DNA from: Sphingomonas sp.
GTDB lineage: Bacteria; Pseudomonadota; Alphaproteobacteria; Sphingomonadales; Sphingomonadaceae
Direction of reading: 5' to 3'
NCBI GenBank assembly: GCA_017304655.1
Contig: JAFKLY010000004.1
Coordinates: forward strand, 1 to 64,000
Length of the DNA: 64,000 bases
Below the pieces are notes generated by a model. That model made no database searches, was not told the DNA's origin, and was given only the letters and a program-made list of their open reading frames with translations. The position numbers and the translations under genes are program-made. Below, in pieces: positions 7,795 through 17,744 of this stretch (position 1 is its first letter; each line of letters begins with the position of its first letter).

Positions 7795-10700
7795 GGCCGG
7801 CGCCCTTCATCCGTTGACCGGCCAGCAGGCGCAGGCTTCGCATCCGCGCTCGCACGTGTGGCTGAGCGCGTCCGCGGGCACGGGCAAGACGGCGGTGCTC
7901 TCCGCCCGCGTGCTCCGGCTGCTGCTCAACGACGTGGCGCCCGAGCGGATTCTCTGCCTCACCTTCACCAAGGCTGGCGCCGCTGAAATGGCCGAGCGCG
8001 TCCACAGCCGCCTGGCGCGCTGGGTGCAGGTGGACGACGACGCGCTGTTCAAGGATCTGGAGGCGCTGGGCGAGGAGAGCGGGCCGGACGCACGCAAGCG
8101 GGCGCGCCTGCTTTTCGCCCGCGTGCTCGATGCGACCGGCGGCGGCTTGCGCATCCAGACGATCCACAGTTTCTGTCAGGCGCTGCTTGCGGCGTTCCCG
8201 ATGGAAGCGGGGCTGGTGCCGGGCTTCGAGCCGCTTGACGATCGTGGGCAGGCGGAGCTGTCGCGCCGCGCGCTCATCGCGATGATCGAGACGGCGCAGC
8301 GGGACCGTGACGAGGCCGTGCTGGACGCCATCGAGATGCTGGCGCTGCGGTTGGGCGAGGAAGGCACACAGGCCTATCTCGCAAAATGTGTACTGGCTCT
8401 GCCGGTCCTGGAGCTACCGGCGCTTGCCGATATTCCGGGCTTTCTGCTGTCCTTCCTCGGCCTGCCGGAGGGCGATGTAGAGGAGGAACTGGCGCGCCGC
8501 TGCGCGGACGACCAGTTCCCGGTCCGCGCACTCCGGGCCGTCTCAGCCGCCAATGTCGCCTGGGGCGCTGCCTCGGGCCTGACCTGCGCCGATGCGATCG
8601 CGCGCTGGCTCGCGGGCTCCCCCGCCGAACGCGTGGCGCTGCTGGACGCGTTGCGCGCCGTCCTGCTTACCAAGGATGGCGAGGTCAAGAATCGCAACCG
8701 GGACAAGCTGCTGGCGGCAGAGCCGGACTATGTCGCGCTGGCGAGCGAATGTGGCGCGGCCATCGACGCGGCGCTCGGCCTGCGCAGGCAAGTGGCGTTC
8801 GCGCGCCTCGCCGCGCAGGGGCTGGAGGCGGGCCGCGCTTATGCCCGCGCTTATGCGCAGGCCAAGCGGCTGGCCGGCGCGGTCGATTTCGACGATCTGA
8901 TCGGCCATGCCAGCGCGCTGCTGGCCCAGCCGGGCATGGCGGAGTGGATCCGCTACAAGCTGGACCAGCATGTCGACCATATCCTCGTCGACGAGGCGCA
9001 GGACACCAATCAGGCGCAATGGGATATCGTCTGGTCGATCGTCGAGGAGTTCCTTGAGGTCGAGGATGACGGGCAGAACGCACTGCGCACGCTGTTCGTG
9101 GTGGGCGATACCAAGCAGGCGATCTTCGGCTTTCAGGGCACCAGCCCGGAAGCATTTACGCGCGCGCTGGAGGACTTTCGCGGCGCAGCCGGGCGGGCAG
9201 GCCACCCCTTCGCCGAGCTGCCGCTGGCGCTCAGCTTCCGCTCGATGCCGGCGGTGCTCGATGTGGTCGATGCCGTGCTGGAGGATGTCGGGCATGCCGA
9301 GTTCGGGCTGGTCGTGCCGTCCGCGCCGCATGACAGTGCCCGGCGCCATCCGGGGCAGGTGCTCCTCCTGCCGCCGACATCGCTGGTCGCGCCGGAGAGC
9401 GACGAGGATAGCGAGGCCGCGCCTGCCGAGGATAGCCCCACCGACGGCGAGGAAGACTGGCTTGCCGATCATCAGCGCCGCCATGCCGAGAAGATCGCCC
9501 AGCTCGTCAAGCGCTGGATCGACGAGCGCATGCCGCTCGAAGCGCAGGGTCGGCCGATGCGGCCGGGGGATGTGCTCATCCTGCTGCGCTCGCGCGGGGC
9601 ACTCTCGCGGCTCATCGTCGCGCGGCTTTATGAGGCGGGCGTGCCGGTGGCCGGCGTCGACCGCCTCCGCCTGCAAAATCCGCTGGCGGTGCGCGATCTG
9701 CTGGCCGCGCTGCGCTTTGCCGTGCAGCCGGAGGATGATCTCAATCTCGCCTGTCTGCTCGTCTCGCCGCTGCTCGGCTGGAGTCAGGACGATCTCATGC
9801 GCGGCGCGCTCGGCCGGAAGGGATCGCTGTGGGCGCATCTGCGCGAGACCTTGCCGGAGGACGCGCAGGCGCCGCTGCGGGCGCTGCTCGCCTCGGCGGA
9901 TTTCACCACGCCCTATCGTTATCTCGAAGCGATCCTTTCCGGCCCGATGGACGGCCGGCGCAAGCTCATTGCCCGGCTGGGCGAAGAAGCGCGGGACGCG
10001 ATCGACGAACTGATCAACGCCGCGCTTGGCTTCGAGTCAGACGATCACCCCTCGCTCCAGCGCTTCATCGACTGGTTCGACCGGGGCGATGCGGACATCA
10101 AGCGCGAGCTGGGCGAGGGCGGCGACATGGTCCGCGTGATGACGGTGCACGGTTCGAAAGGGCTGGAAGCACCGGTCGTCATCCTCGCCGATGCCGCATT
10201 CGACCCCGGCCAGCGGCCCCATCCCGATGCGGTCGCCCTGCCGGTGACGGAGACAGCCAGCCTGCCGCTCATCCGCCCTGCGAAGGGCGACGCTGCGGAA
10301 AAGATCGAGGCAGCACAGGCGCAGGCCGAGCAGCTTGAGATGGAGGAGCATTGGCGGCTGCTTTATGTCGCGCTCACCCGCGCGCAGGAGCGGCTGGTGG
10401 TCACCGGTGCGCTCGGCGCCCGCGCGAAAGGCGTGCCACCCGAGCTGAGTTGGTATCAGGCCGTCGACCGCGCCATGCGGCGCCTCGATGCTGGTTCGGC
10501 GCCGGTCAAGGATTGGGGCGAAGGCAAGCAGTGGCTCGGACCACCCGGCCTGAAGCCGGCGAAGGCGAAACCGGCTGTGCCAGCGCGGGCGGCGGCTGAG
10601 AGCGAGGCCCTGCCGGCCTGGTTGCGGGAACCGGCCCCGGCCGAAGCGCGCCCGCCGCGACCGCTCGCGCCATCGGCGGCGATCGAGGATGATGTGCCCA

Positions 10701-11284
10701 ATCCGCCGCCGGACGCGGTGATGCGCCTCGCCGCAGAGCGGGGGCGGCTGCTCCATGCGCTGTTCGAGCGGTTGCCGGATTTGCCCACCGCCGAGCGCGC
10801 GAACGCTGCGGATCGCTGGCTCCAGCGCACCGGCGGACTGGCCGATGCGGCGGCGCGGCAGGCGCTGATCACGCACGCGCTCGCCGTGCTCGACGATCCC
10901 GCTCATGCCGCGCTGTTCGGGCCGGATGCGCTGACCGAAGCGCCGATTGCCGCCGTGGTCGAGGGGCAAGTGATTGCCGGCACGGTCGACCGGCTGCTTG
11001 TTACCGAGCGCGTGGTCCATGTTGTCGATTTCAAGACCGGGCGGCAGGTGCCGGCGGGTGTCGAGGCTCTGCCGCTTGCTCATGTCCGCCAGATGGCGGC
11101 CTATCGCGCCGCGCTGGGCGAGATCTTCCCGGAGCGGGAGATACGGGTGAGCCTGCTCTACACTGCCGGACCGCGCCTCATCGATCTGCCGGAGGCTCTG
11201 CTGGCGACGCACAAGCCGCGCTTGGGGGCAGGTGAGCACATCTTGTCACTCGCCGGCCTTGAGACAGGCGGCCCGGCTGACTAG
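7787..11284 (+). CDS. addA: Double-strand break repair helicase-nuclease AddA
   Basis: 1165 aa UvrD/Rep-family (SF1) helicase with a C-terminal nuclease. Seen in order: Walker A SASAGTGKT (about 25), motif Ia LTFTKAGAAEMAERV, motif II ILVDEAQDTNQAQW (about 405), motif III VVGDTKQAIFGFQG, motif V VMTVHGSKGLEAPVVILAD, motif VI LLYVALTRAQERLVVTG, and near the end the PD-(D/E)XK residues GTVDRLLV and VDFKTGR. It unwinds and cuts broken DNA ends with AddB and probably recognises Chi-like sites. The ATG at 7787 overlaps the addB stop, fixing the start. trxA follows after 29 bp. Confidence 0.95.
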   Translation: MAEAGALHPLTGQQAQASHPRSHVWLSASAGTGKTAVLSARVLRLLLNDVAPERILCLTFTKAGAAEMAERVHSRLARWVQVDDDALFKDLEALGEESGPDARKRARLLFARVLDATGGGLRIQTIHSFCQALLAAFPMEAGLVPGFEPLDDRGQAELSRRALIAMIETAQRDRDEAVLDAIEMLALRLGEEGTQAYLAKCVLALPVLELPALADIPGFLLSFLGLPEGDVEEELARRCADDQFPVRALRAVSAANVAWGAASGLTCADAIARWLAGSPAERVALLDALRAVLLTKDGEVKNRNRDKLLAAEPDYVALASECGAAIDAALGLRRQVAFARLAAQGLEAGRAYARAYAQAKRLAGAVDFDDLIGHASALLAQPGMAEWIRYKLDQHVDHILVDEAQDTNQAQWDIVWSIVEEFLEVEDDGQNALRTLFVVGDTKQAIFGFQGTSPEAFTRALEDFRGAAGRAGHPFAELPLALSFRSMPAVLDVVDAVLEDVGHAEFGLVVPSAPHDSARRHPGQVLLLPPTSLVAPESDEDSEAAPAEDSPTDGEEDWLADHQRRHAEKIAQLVKRWIDERMPLEAQGRPMRPGDVLILLRSRGALSRLIVARLYEAGVPVAGVDRLRLQNPLAVRDLLAALRFAVQPEDDLNLACLLVSPLLGWSQDDLMRGALGRKGSLWAHLRETLPEDAQAPLRALLASADFTTPYRYLEAILSGPMDGRRKLIARLGEEARDAIDELINAALGFESDDHPSLQRFIDWFDRGDADIKRELGEGGDMVRVMTVHGSKGLEAPVVILADAAFDPGQRPHPDAVALPVTETASLPLIRPAKGDAAEKIEAAQAQAEQLEMEEHWRLLYVALTRAQERLVVTGALGARAKGVPPELSWYQAVDRAMRRLDAGSAPVKDWGEGKQWLGPPGLKPAKAKPAVPARAAAESEALPAWLREPAPAEARPPRPLAPSAAIEDDVPNPPPDAVMRLAAERGRLLHALFERLPDLPTAERANAADRWLQRTGGLADAAARQALITHALAVLDDPAHAALFGPDALTEAPIAAVVEGQVIAGTVDRLLVTERVVHVVDFKTGRQVPAGVEALPLAHVRQMAAYRAALGEIFPEREIRVSLLYTAGPRLIDLPEALLATHKPRLGAGEHILSLAGLETGGPAD

Positions 11285-11313
11285 ATTGCGTTTCAACAGG
11301 TGCAAGGAGTTTC

Positions 11314-11640
11314 ATGACCATGGCCACCAAGGCAATTTCCGACGCGAGCTTCCATGACGACGTGATTGCGGCCGACAAGCCGGTGCTCGTCGATTTCTGG
11401 GCGGAGTGGTGCGGCCCGTGCAAGATGATCGGCCCGGCGCTGGAGGAAATCAGCGACGAGCTGGGTGACAAGGTGACGATCGCCAAGATCAATATCGACG
11501 ATCATCCGGATGCGCCGGCGCGTTATGGCGTGCGCGGCATCCCCACGATGATCCTCTTCAAGAACGGTTCGCCTGCCGCGACAAAGGTCGGTGCCGCGCC
11601 CAAGAGTGCGCTCAAGGGCTGGCTCGAAGGCGAACTTTGA
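11314..11640 (+). CDS. trxA: Thioredoxin
   Basis: 108 aa, the normal length of thioredoxin 1. The active site WAEWCGPCK puts the redox Cys at residues 33 and 36, and the cis-Pro motif RGIPTMILFKNG follows. It reduces disulfides in cytoplasmic proteins such as ribonucleotide reductase and is itself reduced by TrxB. AAGGAG at 11304-11309 precedes two in-frame ATGs (11314 and 11320); the second has better spacing, so the mature protein may start MATKAISD. trxA after addBA is a known alphaproteobacterial arrangement. Confidence 0.95.
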   Translation: MTMATKAISDASFHDDVIAADKPVLVDFWAEWCGPCKMIGPALEEISDELGDKVTIAKINIDDHPDAPARYGVRGIPTMILFKNGSPAATKVGAAPKSALKGWLEGEL

Positions 11641-11663
11641 TCGCTGGTCGCTGCTAGCGGCCT

Positions 11664-12461
11664 TTAACCGTACAGGATCGCCGCAGCCTTCTCCCACATG
11701 GCGGGGGAGGCGGCGGCGAGCAGGCCCCGCCCCGGTGTCGCGCCGATGACATAGGCCGATCCATCCGGCCGGGCGACGCGGCCGCCGGCTTCGTTGACGA
11801 ACAGGGCGCCCGGCGCATGATCCCACGGCAGGGTCCGTTGGAATACCGCCAGATCGTTCACGCCCAGCACGACGCGGGGATATTGCTCGGCCGCACAGCG
11901 CGGAATATCCGCCATTTCCAGCTTGCCCGCCGCGCGCGCCTTCACCGCGTCACGCTCCTGCGGATCGACGAACAGCAGGGAAAGGCCGGCAATGGGCAGC
12001 GCGGCGCCGCTTTCGCGCGCCTTGACCGGATCGCCATTGATCGTCGCGCCCTGGCCGAGCGCTGCATGGCACAGACGTCCGCTCAGCGGATCGAGCATCC
12101 AGCTTTCTTGAACGACGCCGCCGTCGAGCAGCGCGATCATCAGGCCGAAGGGCGGCTTGCCGGCCGCGAAATTGGCGGTGCCGTCGATCGGGTCGACGAG
12201 CCATTTGAGGCCAATGCCTGCCTGCTCCGCCAGCGCCGGATCGGCCGCGCAGGCTTCCTCGCCGACGATGCCGGCCTCCGGGAGCAGCGCCGCCAGCCCC
12301 TCGTGCAGCCGTTCCTCGGCTTCGCGGTCGGCGATCGTGACCAGCTCGTCGGCGGCCTTCTCGATCACTTCATGGCTGGCAAGATTGCGATAGCGCGGCA
12401 TGACCACATCCGCCGCGACGGTGCGCAGCAGGGTCTCGACATGATGAGCGAGCGTTTCCAT
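11664..12461 (-). CDS. Inositol monophosphatase family protein
   Basis: 265 aa. Both family signatures are present: GEE (about 75), WLVDPIDGTANF with the metal-binding Asp residues (about 95-106), and PWDHAPGALFVNEAGGRV (about 205-222). The family hydrolyses small phosphorylated substrates (inositol phosphates, 3'-phosphoadenosine 5'-phosphate, histidinol phosphate) with Mg; the substrate cannot be read from sequence. The start at 12461 is chosen because it lies 4 bp after the argJ stop on the same strand; a longer start at 12503 would overlap argJ. It probably forms an operon with argJ, and a HisN-like or SuhB-like role is possible. The gene converges with trxA with only 23 bp between the stops. 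Confidence 0.85.
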   Translation of the reverse strand: METLAHHVETLLRTVAADVVMPRYRNLASHEVIEKAADELVTIADREAEERLHEGLAALLPEAGIVGEEACAADPALAEQAGIGLKWLVDPIDGTANFAAGKPPFGLMIALLDGGVVQESWMLDPLSGRLCHAALGQGATINGDPVKARESGAALPIAGLSLLFVDPQERDAVKARAAGKLEMADIPRCAAEQYPRVVLGVNDLAVFQRTLPWDHAPGALFVNEAGGRVARPDGSAYVIGATPGRGLLAAASPAMWEKAAAILYG

Positions 12462-12465
12462 GAGC

Positions 12466-13689
12466 TTAGCTGCGATAATCGGCGTTGATTGAGATGTAGC
12501 CATGCGTCAGGTCGCAGGTCCACACAGTGGCACGCCCGTCGCCCAGACCCAGGTCCACGCCGAGGCGGATATCCTGCCCCTTGAGATGCGCGGCAACCGG
12601 CGCCTCGTCATAGCTGTCCACGGCGAGGCCCGCCTGCGCGACCCATTTGTCGGCAAAGCGGATCGCAAGCTTGTCTCGGTCGGCCGGTTCGCCAGCCTTG
12701 CCGACAGCCATGACGACGCGGCCCCAGTTGGCGTCCTCGCCGGCGATGGCGGTCTTGACCAGCGGCGAATTGGCGATGGAAAGGCCGATACGCCGGGCGC
12801 TCTCATCGCTTACCGCACCCGTCACTTCGATCTCGATGAATTTCTGCGCGCCTTCGCCATCCCGCACGACGAGATGGGCAAGCCGCGTGCAAATGTCGTC
12901 GAGCGCGGCCTGGAAGGCATCGGCGCCCGCGTCATCCATGCTCGCGAGCAGCGGATTGCCCGCCTTGCCGGTGGCGAAGGCCAGCACGGTGTCGCTGGTC
13001 GAGGTGTCGCTGTCGACGGTGATGCAGGAGAAGCTGCGCTTGTTGGCCGCGCTCAGCATCTGCTGGAGCAGCGCCGGGGTGATCGCCGCATCGGTGAAGA
13101 TGTAGCCGAGCATCGTCGCCATATCCGGCGCGATCATGCCGGAGCCCTTGATGATGGCGGCAAGCTGGACCCTAGTGCCGCCGATGATCGCGCTGGCGCT
13201 GGCACCCTTGGCGAAGGTATCTGTCGTGCCGATCGTCTCGGCGGCCTGCTCCCAGGTGCAGGGCTGCGCGCTCAGCGCGGCGGCGACGCCGGCCTGCGCC
13301 TTGTCGCGCGGCAGCGGCACGCCGATCACGCCGGTCGAGCTGACGAACACCTCAGAGGCCCCGCACCCCAGATGGGCGGCCACCTGATCGCGGATCTGGT
13401 CCACGGCCTCGCGTCCCCGGAAGCCGGTGAAGGCATTGCTGTTGCCGGCATTGACCACAAGCGCCCGGGCGCTGCCGCCCGCCGCGCTCTCGCGCCCCAG
13501 CTCCACTTCGGTCGAACAACAGACATTGCGTGTGAAGACGCCCGCCACGCTCGTCCCCTCGGCCAGCTCGACATAAGTGAGGTCGCAGCGGTCCCACGTC
13601 TTGTACTGAGCACGGGCGACGCGCGGCGTTACTCCGGCAATCTCGGGAAGAGCAGGGAAGGGACGGGCGAGGGGAGAGATGTCAGTCAT
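12466..13689 (-). CDS. argJ: Bifunctional ornithine acetyltransferase / N-acetylglutamate synthase
   Basis: 407 aa, full length. ArgJ transfers acetyl from N-acetylornithine to glutamate and so recycles the acetyl group in arginine synthesis; bifunctional versions also use acetyl-CoA. The self-cleavage and nucleophile motif KGSGMIAPDMATMLGYIFTD is present; cleavage before the Thr of MATM generates the alpha and beta chains and makes Thr the catalytic residue. SSTGVIGVPL and VVNAGNSNAFTG are further family blocks. The strand and the 4-bp gap link it to the downstream phosphatase-family gene. It is divergent from the TonB-like gene with 106 bp between the starts. Confidence 0.95.
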   Translation of the reverse strand: MTDISPLARPFPALPEIAGVTPRVARAQYKTWDRCDLTYVELAEGTSVAGVFTRNVCCSTEVELGRESAAGGSARALVVNAGNSNAFTGFRGREAVDQIRDQVAAHLGCGASEVFVSSTGVIGVPLPRDKAQAGVAAALSAQPCTWEQAAETIGTTDTFAKGASASAIIGGTRVQLAAIIKGSGMIAPDMATMLGYIFTDAAITPALLQQMLSAANKRSFSCITVDSDTSTSDTVLAFATGKAGNPLLASMDDAGADAFQAALDDICTRLAHLVVRDGEGAQKFIEIEVTGAVSDESARRIGLSIANSPLVKTAIAGEDANWGRVVMAVGKAGEPADRDKLAIRFADKWVAQAGLAVDSYDEAPVAAHLKGQDIRLGVDLGLGDGRATVWTCDLTHGYISINADYRS

Positions 13690-13795
13690 GGCGCGCGATT
13701 AGCGCATTGTCGGGCCGGATAAAACAGGCTTTGCTCCGGCCTGTCCGCAATGGCTATTGGTGCCACGAAGACGAGCCTCAACCGGTCGGGGGACC

Positions 13796-14365
13796 ATGGC
13801 AGACAAGAAGACCGACCTTATCCTGGGTGTCGGGATTGTATCCCTGCTCGGCGGTGGACTTGCCCTTTTTGTCGGCCATCTGGGCCTGGCGGACAAGGCG
13901 GCGGAGGCGCGGGGCGCCATTGCGCAACGCGTCGCCGCGATCAGGCAGGACGCTGCAGACGTTATCCGGGAGATCGGCACACAGCCTGACACTCCGGCGG
14001 AGGCGCCCGAGGAAGCGCCGACGCGATCCTATATCACGCCGGGACCGCCGCCGAGCCTGGACCTGCCGCCCGGCGCCGTCCCGGCAAGGGAGGTGGGCAC
14101 AAGCCCTTTGATTACGAGTGATGATTATCCTGAAGAGGCTCTGTACAATGAGGTGCAGGGCACGGTGACGATCGTCTGGACCATCACATCGCTGGGTTTT
14201 GTGGAGCATTGCCATGTGGTGGAGAGCAGTGGTCATGCGCAGTTGGATGAAGCGGCGTGTCGCGCGATCATTCGACGCGCGCGCTATGAGCCTGCCCGGG
14301 ACAGAGAAGGGCGCGCCATCGCCTCCATCGAACGGCGACGAGTGGTCTGGCAGCTGCCCGAATGA
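13796..14365 (+). CDS. TonB C-terminal domain protein (energy-transducer-like)
   Basis: 189 aa. One membrane segment lies near the N-terminus (about residues 8-27, LILGVGIVSLLGGGLALFVG), then a charged/Pro-rich linker (35-95), then a TonB-type C-terminal domain (about 100-189) with DDYPEEALYNEVQGTVTIVW and the pattern LDEAACRAIIRRARYEPARD. This architecture fits a periplasm-facing protein anchored in the inner membrane. No exbB or exbD is adjacent, so it may be a TonB paralogue or a protein using the same fold for another purpose. The start follows GGGGGAC closely (13788-13794). Function is not certain. Confidence 0.75.
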   Translation: MADKKTDLILGVGIVSLLGGGLALFVGHLGLADKAAEARGAIAQRVAAIRQDAADVIREIGTQPDTPAEAPEEAPTRSYITPGPPPSLDLPPGAVPAREVGTSPLITSDDYPEEALYNEVQGTVTIVWTITSLGFVEHCHVVESSGHAQLDEAACRAIIRRARYEPARDREGRAIASIERRRVVWQLPE

Positions 14366-14468
14366 CCGGCGTTCGCGCCTTGTTCATCATGAATGGAATA
14401 GACGAACCGTCCGTCGCATCCTATGGGATGCTCGTTTCACTGGCGAAAGTGGTTCGCGCTTGCAGTTG

Positions 14469-14729
14469 ATGATCCTCTTGTCCGCGCTTCTGGCGTCGCT
14501 GACCGGCATGGTTGCCGGGGAGCGTCCCGTCGAGCGTGCGCAGGTGGAACTGAGCGCCGCCGCCGCGTTCGTGCAGCAGGGCGCTGCCGTTGCCCGAGCG
14601 GCCACACGGCCCGCGCAGCCCGTGCCGTCACAGGCTGTTGCGTATCGCCAGCCAGCCTTCGCCGCCTTCCCGGCTCCCATCCAGGGCAGCCCGACACTCC
14701 TCGATCTGGACCAAAGCCGGCGCGAATGA
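14469..14729 (+). CDS. Small putative secreted protein upstream of secA
   Basis: 86 aa, not recognised. The first ~17 residues (MILLSALLASLTGMVAG) are hydrophobic and followed by a possible cleavage region, but there is no positive charge before the core. The rest is Ala/Pro/Gln-rich and ends ...LDLDQSRRE. The reading frame is open, sits alone between two clear + strand genes and stops 117 bp before secA. Starts at TTG 14460, TTG 14466 and ATG 14469 are possible and the ribosome-binding site is weak. Its position recalls secretion-monitor genes such as secM upstream of secA in gammaproteobacteria, but the SecM arrest residues (RAGP) are not seen. Hypothetical. Confidence 0.45.
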   Translation: MILLSALLASLTGMVAGERPVERAQVELSAAAAFVQQGAAVARAATRPAQPVPSQAVAYRQPAFAAFPAPIQGSPTLLDLDQSRRE

Positions 14730-14846
14730 AGCCGGAGTCGGCCGCACCTGAGCGGTCGCCTTTCCTCGCGCACGCCATGTCCGTGCGCTCGCGGCCGGCC
14801 CTTCCGCTGGCGCCACCCACTCTCTCTATTCTGACAGGAAACGCTC

Positions 14847-17573
14847 ATGTTCGGCGGACTCGCCAAGACCATTTTCGGATCGTCCAACGATCGCTACGTC
14901 AAGTCGCTCAAGAAGACGGTTGACCAGATCGCCGCATTCGAGCCGGCGCTCGAAGCCCTGGTTGATGAGGATCTGGCGGCCCAGACCGTCAAGTTCCGCA
15001 CGCTGCTCGCCGAAGGCGCCACGCTTGACGATCTGCTGCCGGAAGCCTTCGCCACCGTGCGTGAGGCGGCCAAGCGCACGCTCGGCCAGCGCCATTATGA
15101 CGTGCAGATGGTCGGCGGCATCGTGCTCCATCGCGGCGAGATTGCCGAGATGCGCACCGGCGAGGGCAAGACCCTTGTCGCCACGCTCGCGACCTACCTC
15201 AACGCGCTGGAAGGCAAGGGCGTCCACGTCGTCACTGTGAACGACTATCTCGCCAAGCGCGACTGCGAGTGGATGGGGCAGGTCTATCGCTTCCTTGGCC
15301 TGACGACTGGCACGATCGTCCCCAACATGCCCGAGGACGAGCGCCGCGCGGCCTATGAAGCCGACATCACTTATGCGACGAACAACGAGCTCGGCTTCGA
15401 CTATCTGCGCGACAACATGAAATATGAGCGCACACAGATGGTGCAGCGCCCGTTCAATTACGCGATCGTCGACGAGGTGGACTCGATCCTGATCGACGAG
15501 GCCCGCACGCCGCTCATCATTTCCGGCCCGACCGACGACAAGTCCGAGCTGTATATCGCGGTCGACAAGCTCGTGAAGCAGCTCGCGCCCGAGGATTATG
15601 AGAAGGACGAGAAGCAGCGCTCCATCGTCCTGACCGAGGACGGCACCGAGAAGGTCGAGCGCCTGCTGGAAAATGCCGGCCTCCTGCAGGGCAGCAATCT
15701 CTACGATTTCGAGAACACGCAGGTCGTTCACCATGTGAACCAGTCGCTGCGCGCGGTGTTCATGTTCCGCCGGGACATCGACTACATCGTCAAGGACGGC
15801 AAGGTCATCATCATCGATGAGTTCACTGGCCGCATGATGGATGGTCGCCGCTGGTCGGATGGCCTCCACCAGGCCGTGGAAGCCAAGGAAGGCGTCAACA
15901 TCGAGCCGGAGAACCAGACGCTCGCCTCGATCACCTTCCAGAACTATTTCCGCATGTATCCAAAGATCTCCGGCATGACCGGCACGGCGGCGACCGAGGC
16001 GGCGGAATTCTACGACATCTACAAGATGAACGTGGTGACGATCCCCACCAATCTGCCGGTGCAGCGTCAGGATGACGAGGACCTGTTCTACAAGAGCCTT
16101 GAGGACAAGTTCAAAGGCATCGCCAAGACGATCAAGGTTCATCAGGAACAGGGTCAGCCGGTGCTGGTCGGCACCGTCTCCATCGAGAAGTCGGAAATGC
16201 TCTCCGAGTTCCTCAAGCAGGAAAATGTACCGCACAACGTGCTCAACGCCCGCTTCCACGAGAGCGAAGCGCACATCGTGGCGCAGGCCGGGCGGCTTGG
16301 CGCCGTGACGATCGCCACCAACATGGCCGGTCGTGGCACGGACATCAAGCTGGGCGGCAACCTCGAGTTTCGCATCGCGGATGAGCTGCGCGACATGCCG
16401 GAAGGGCCCGAGCGCGATGCCGCGATTGCGCGCATGGCAGCGGAAATCGAGGCGGAACGGCAGCAGGTGCTGGCTGCAGGCGGGCTTTTCGTGCTCGGCA
16501 CGGAGCGCCACGAGAGCCGCCGTATCGACAATCAGCTGCGCGGCCGCTCGGGCCGTCAGGGCGATCCGGGTCTCAGCCGCTTCTATCTCAGCCTCGACGA
16601 TGACCTGCTGCGCATCTTCGGCCCCGACACGCTGTTTGCGCGCATGATGCGCTCCAGCCTCGAGGACGGCGAGGCGCTGCCCCCCTCCAAATGGATGAGC
16701 AAGGCGATCGAAACGGCGCAGAAGAAGGTCGAGCAGCGGAACTACGACATCCGCAAGCAGGTCGTTGAGTATGACGACGTGATGAACGATCAGCGCAAGG
16801 TCATCTACGAGCAGCGCAGCGACATCATGGACGCGGAGACGGTGGGCGATGTCGTTATCGACATGCGACACGAGACCATCAACGCGATCGTCGGCGCGCA
16901 TTGCCCGCATGGCACTTATGCCGAGCAGTGGGACATTCCGGGCCTCAAGGCTGAGCTGGAGCGCGTGCTGGCGCTGACGCCGGATATCGATGCGTGGCTG
17001 CACGAAGATGCAGTCGATCCGGAAATCTTCGTCGAGCGTCTGATCGCAATGTCCGACGAAGCGCTGGCCGCCAAGCTGACCGATCTGAAGCCTGAGACAT
17101 GGGCGCAGATCGAAAAGAGCATCCTCCTCCAGAATCTCGATCATCACTGGAAGGAGCATCTCTCCACGCTCGACGCTCTGCGTCAGGTGGTTCATCTGCG
17201 CGCTTACGCCCAGAAGACGCCGATCAACGAATATAAGCAGGAAGCCTTTGCCCTGTTCGAGCGTATGCTCTCCAGCATCCGCGAGGACGTGACCACCACG
17301 GTCAGCCACGTCCAGTTCCAGCTTCAGGAGCCTGCGGCATTGCCTGATCTGCCGGATTTCCTCACCAGCCATATCGATCCGTTCACCGGTGAGGACGACA
17401 GCGCCGATATCGATGCAGCCTCGCGCGGATTCATCACCACGACTATTCCGCGCCCGGCGCTGGCCCCGGCACTGCCGGAGAGCGAATTTGCCGGCGAGGA
17501 AATCAGCCGCAACGCGCCGTGCCCGTGCGGATCGGGCCAGAAGTACAAGCATTGCCACGGCGCGCTGGCCTGA
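14847..17573 (+). CDS. secA: Preprotein translocase ATPase SecA
   Basis: 908 aa, complete. SecA drives unfolded preproteins through SecYEG at the inner membrane. Seen: Walker A with MRTGEGKT (about 102-109), DEAD-like [20 protein letters not shown] (about 208-227), preprotein cross-linking domain, second ATPase domain with [15 protein letters not shown] and [16 protein letters not shown], helical wing/scaffold [16 protein letters not shown], and the C-terminal Zn-binding tail [14 protein letters not shown] that binds SecB and lipids. The start follows ACAGGAAA (14833-14840). The 5' neighbour is the small putative secreted protein. Confidence 0.98.
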   Translation: MFGGLAKTIFGSSNDRYVKSLKKTVDQIAAFEPALEALVDEDLAAQTVKFRTLLAEGATLDDLLPEAFATVREAAKRTLGQRHYDVQMVGGIVLHRGEIAEMRTGEGKTLVATLATYLNALEGKGVHVVTVNDYLAKRDCEWMGQVYRFLGLTTGTIVPNMPEDERRAAYEADITYATNNELGFDYLRDNMKYERTQMVQRPFNYAIVDEVDSILIDEARTPLIISGPTDDKSELYIAVDKLVKQLAPEDYEKDEKQRSIVLTEDGTEKVERLLENAGLLQGSNLYDFENTQVVHHVNQSLRAVFMFRRDIDYIVKDGKVIIIDEFTGRMMDGRRWSDGLHQAVEAKEGVNIEPENQTLASITFQNYFRMYPKISGMTGTAATEAAEFYDIYKMNVVTIPTNLPVQRQDDEDLFYKSLEDKFKGIAKTIKVHQEQGQPVLVGTVSIEKSEMLSEFLKQENVPHNVLNARFHESEAHIVAQAGRLGAVTIATNMAGRGTDIKLGGNLEFRIADELRDMPEGPERDAAIARMAAEIEAERQQVLAAGGLFVLGTERHESRRIDNQLRGRSGRQGDPGLSRFYLSLDDDLLRIFGPDTLFARMMRSSLEDGEALPPSKWMSKAIETAQKKVEQRNYDIRKQVVEYDDVMNDQRKVIYEQRSDIMDAETVGDVVIDMRHETINAIVGAHCPHGTYAEQWDIPGLKAELERVLALTPDIDAWLHEDAVDPEIFVERLIAMSDEALAAKLTDLKPETWAQIEKSILLQNLDHHWKEHLSTLDALRQVVHLRAYAQKTPINEYKQEAFALFERMLSSIREDVTTTVSHVQFQLQEPAALPDLPDFLTSHIDPFTGEDDSADIDAASRGFITTTIPRPALAPALPESEFAGEEISRNAPCPCGSGQKYKHCHGALA

Positions 17574-17602
17574 CGCGCGCCGCTGCCTGATCCATCGCCG
17601 TC

Positions 17603-17647
17603 TCGGGGTGTCGCTTCTGGGGTTTCAGCCTGCAAGCGACACCCCGA
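17603..17647 (+). terminator. Long hairpin after secA, possible terminator
   Basis: Perfect 14-bp inverted repeat TCGGGGTGTCGCTT (17603-17616) and AAGCGACACCCCGA (17634-17647) with a 17-nt loop, 29 bp after the secA stop. No run of T follows on either strand, so intrinsic termination is uncertain; it may instead stabilise the secA mRNA 3' end. Confidence 0.5.
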
Positions 17648-17744
17648 TGTTCAGCATATTGAGACGGTACGGCACTGCGCCACCCGGGGCGGCGCCCGCT
17701 TTCCTCGTTGGTGGGATGCCCATGCGCCGTTGATCGCCGCTCAG

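Noticed and set aside
14826-17558. 910-codon open frame on the minus strand opposite secA
   Set aside because: It mirrors the codon pattern of secA; high GC at third positions keeps the antisense frame open. The predicted protein has no domain.
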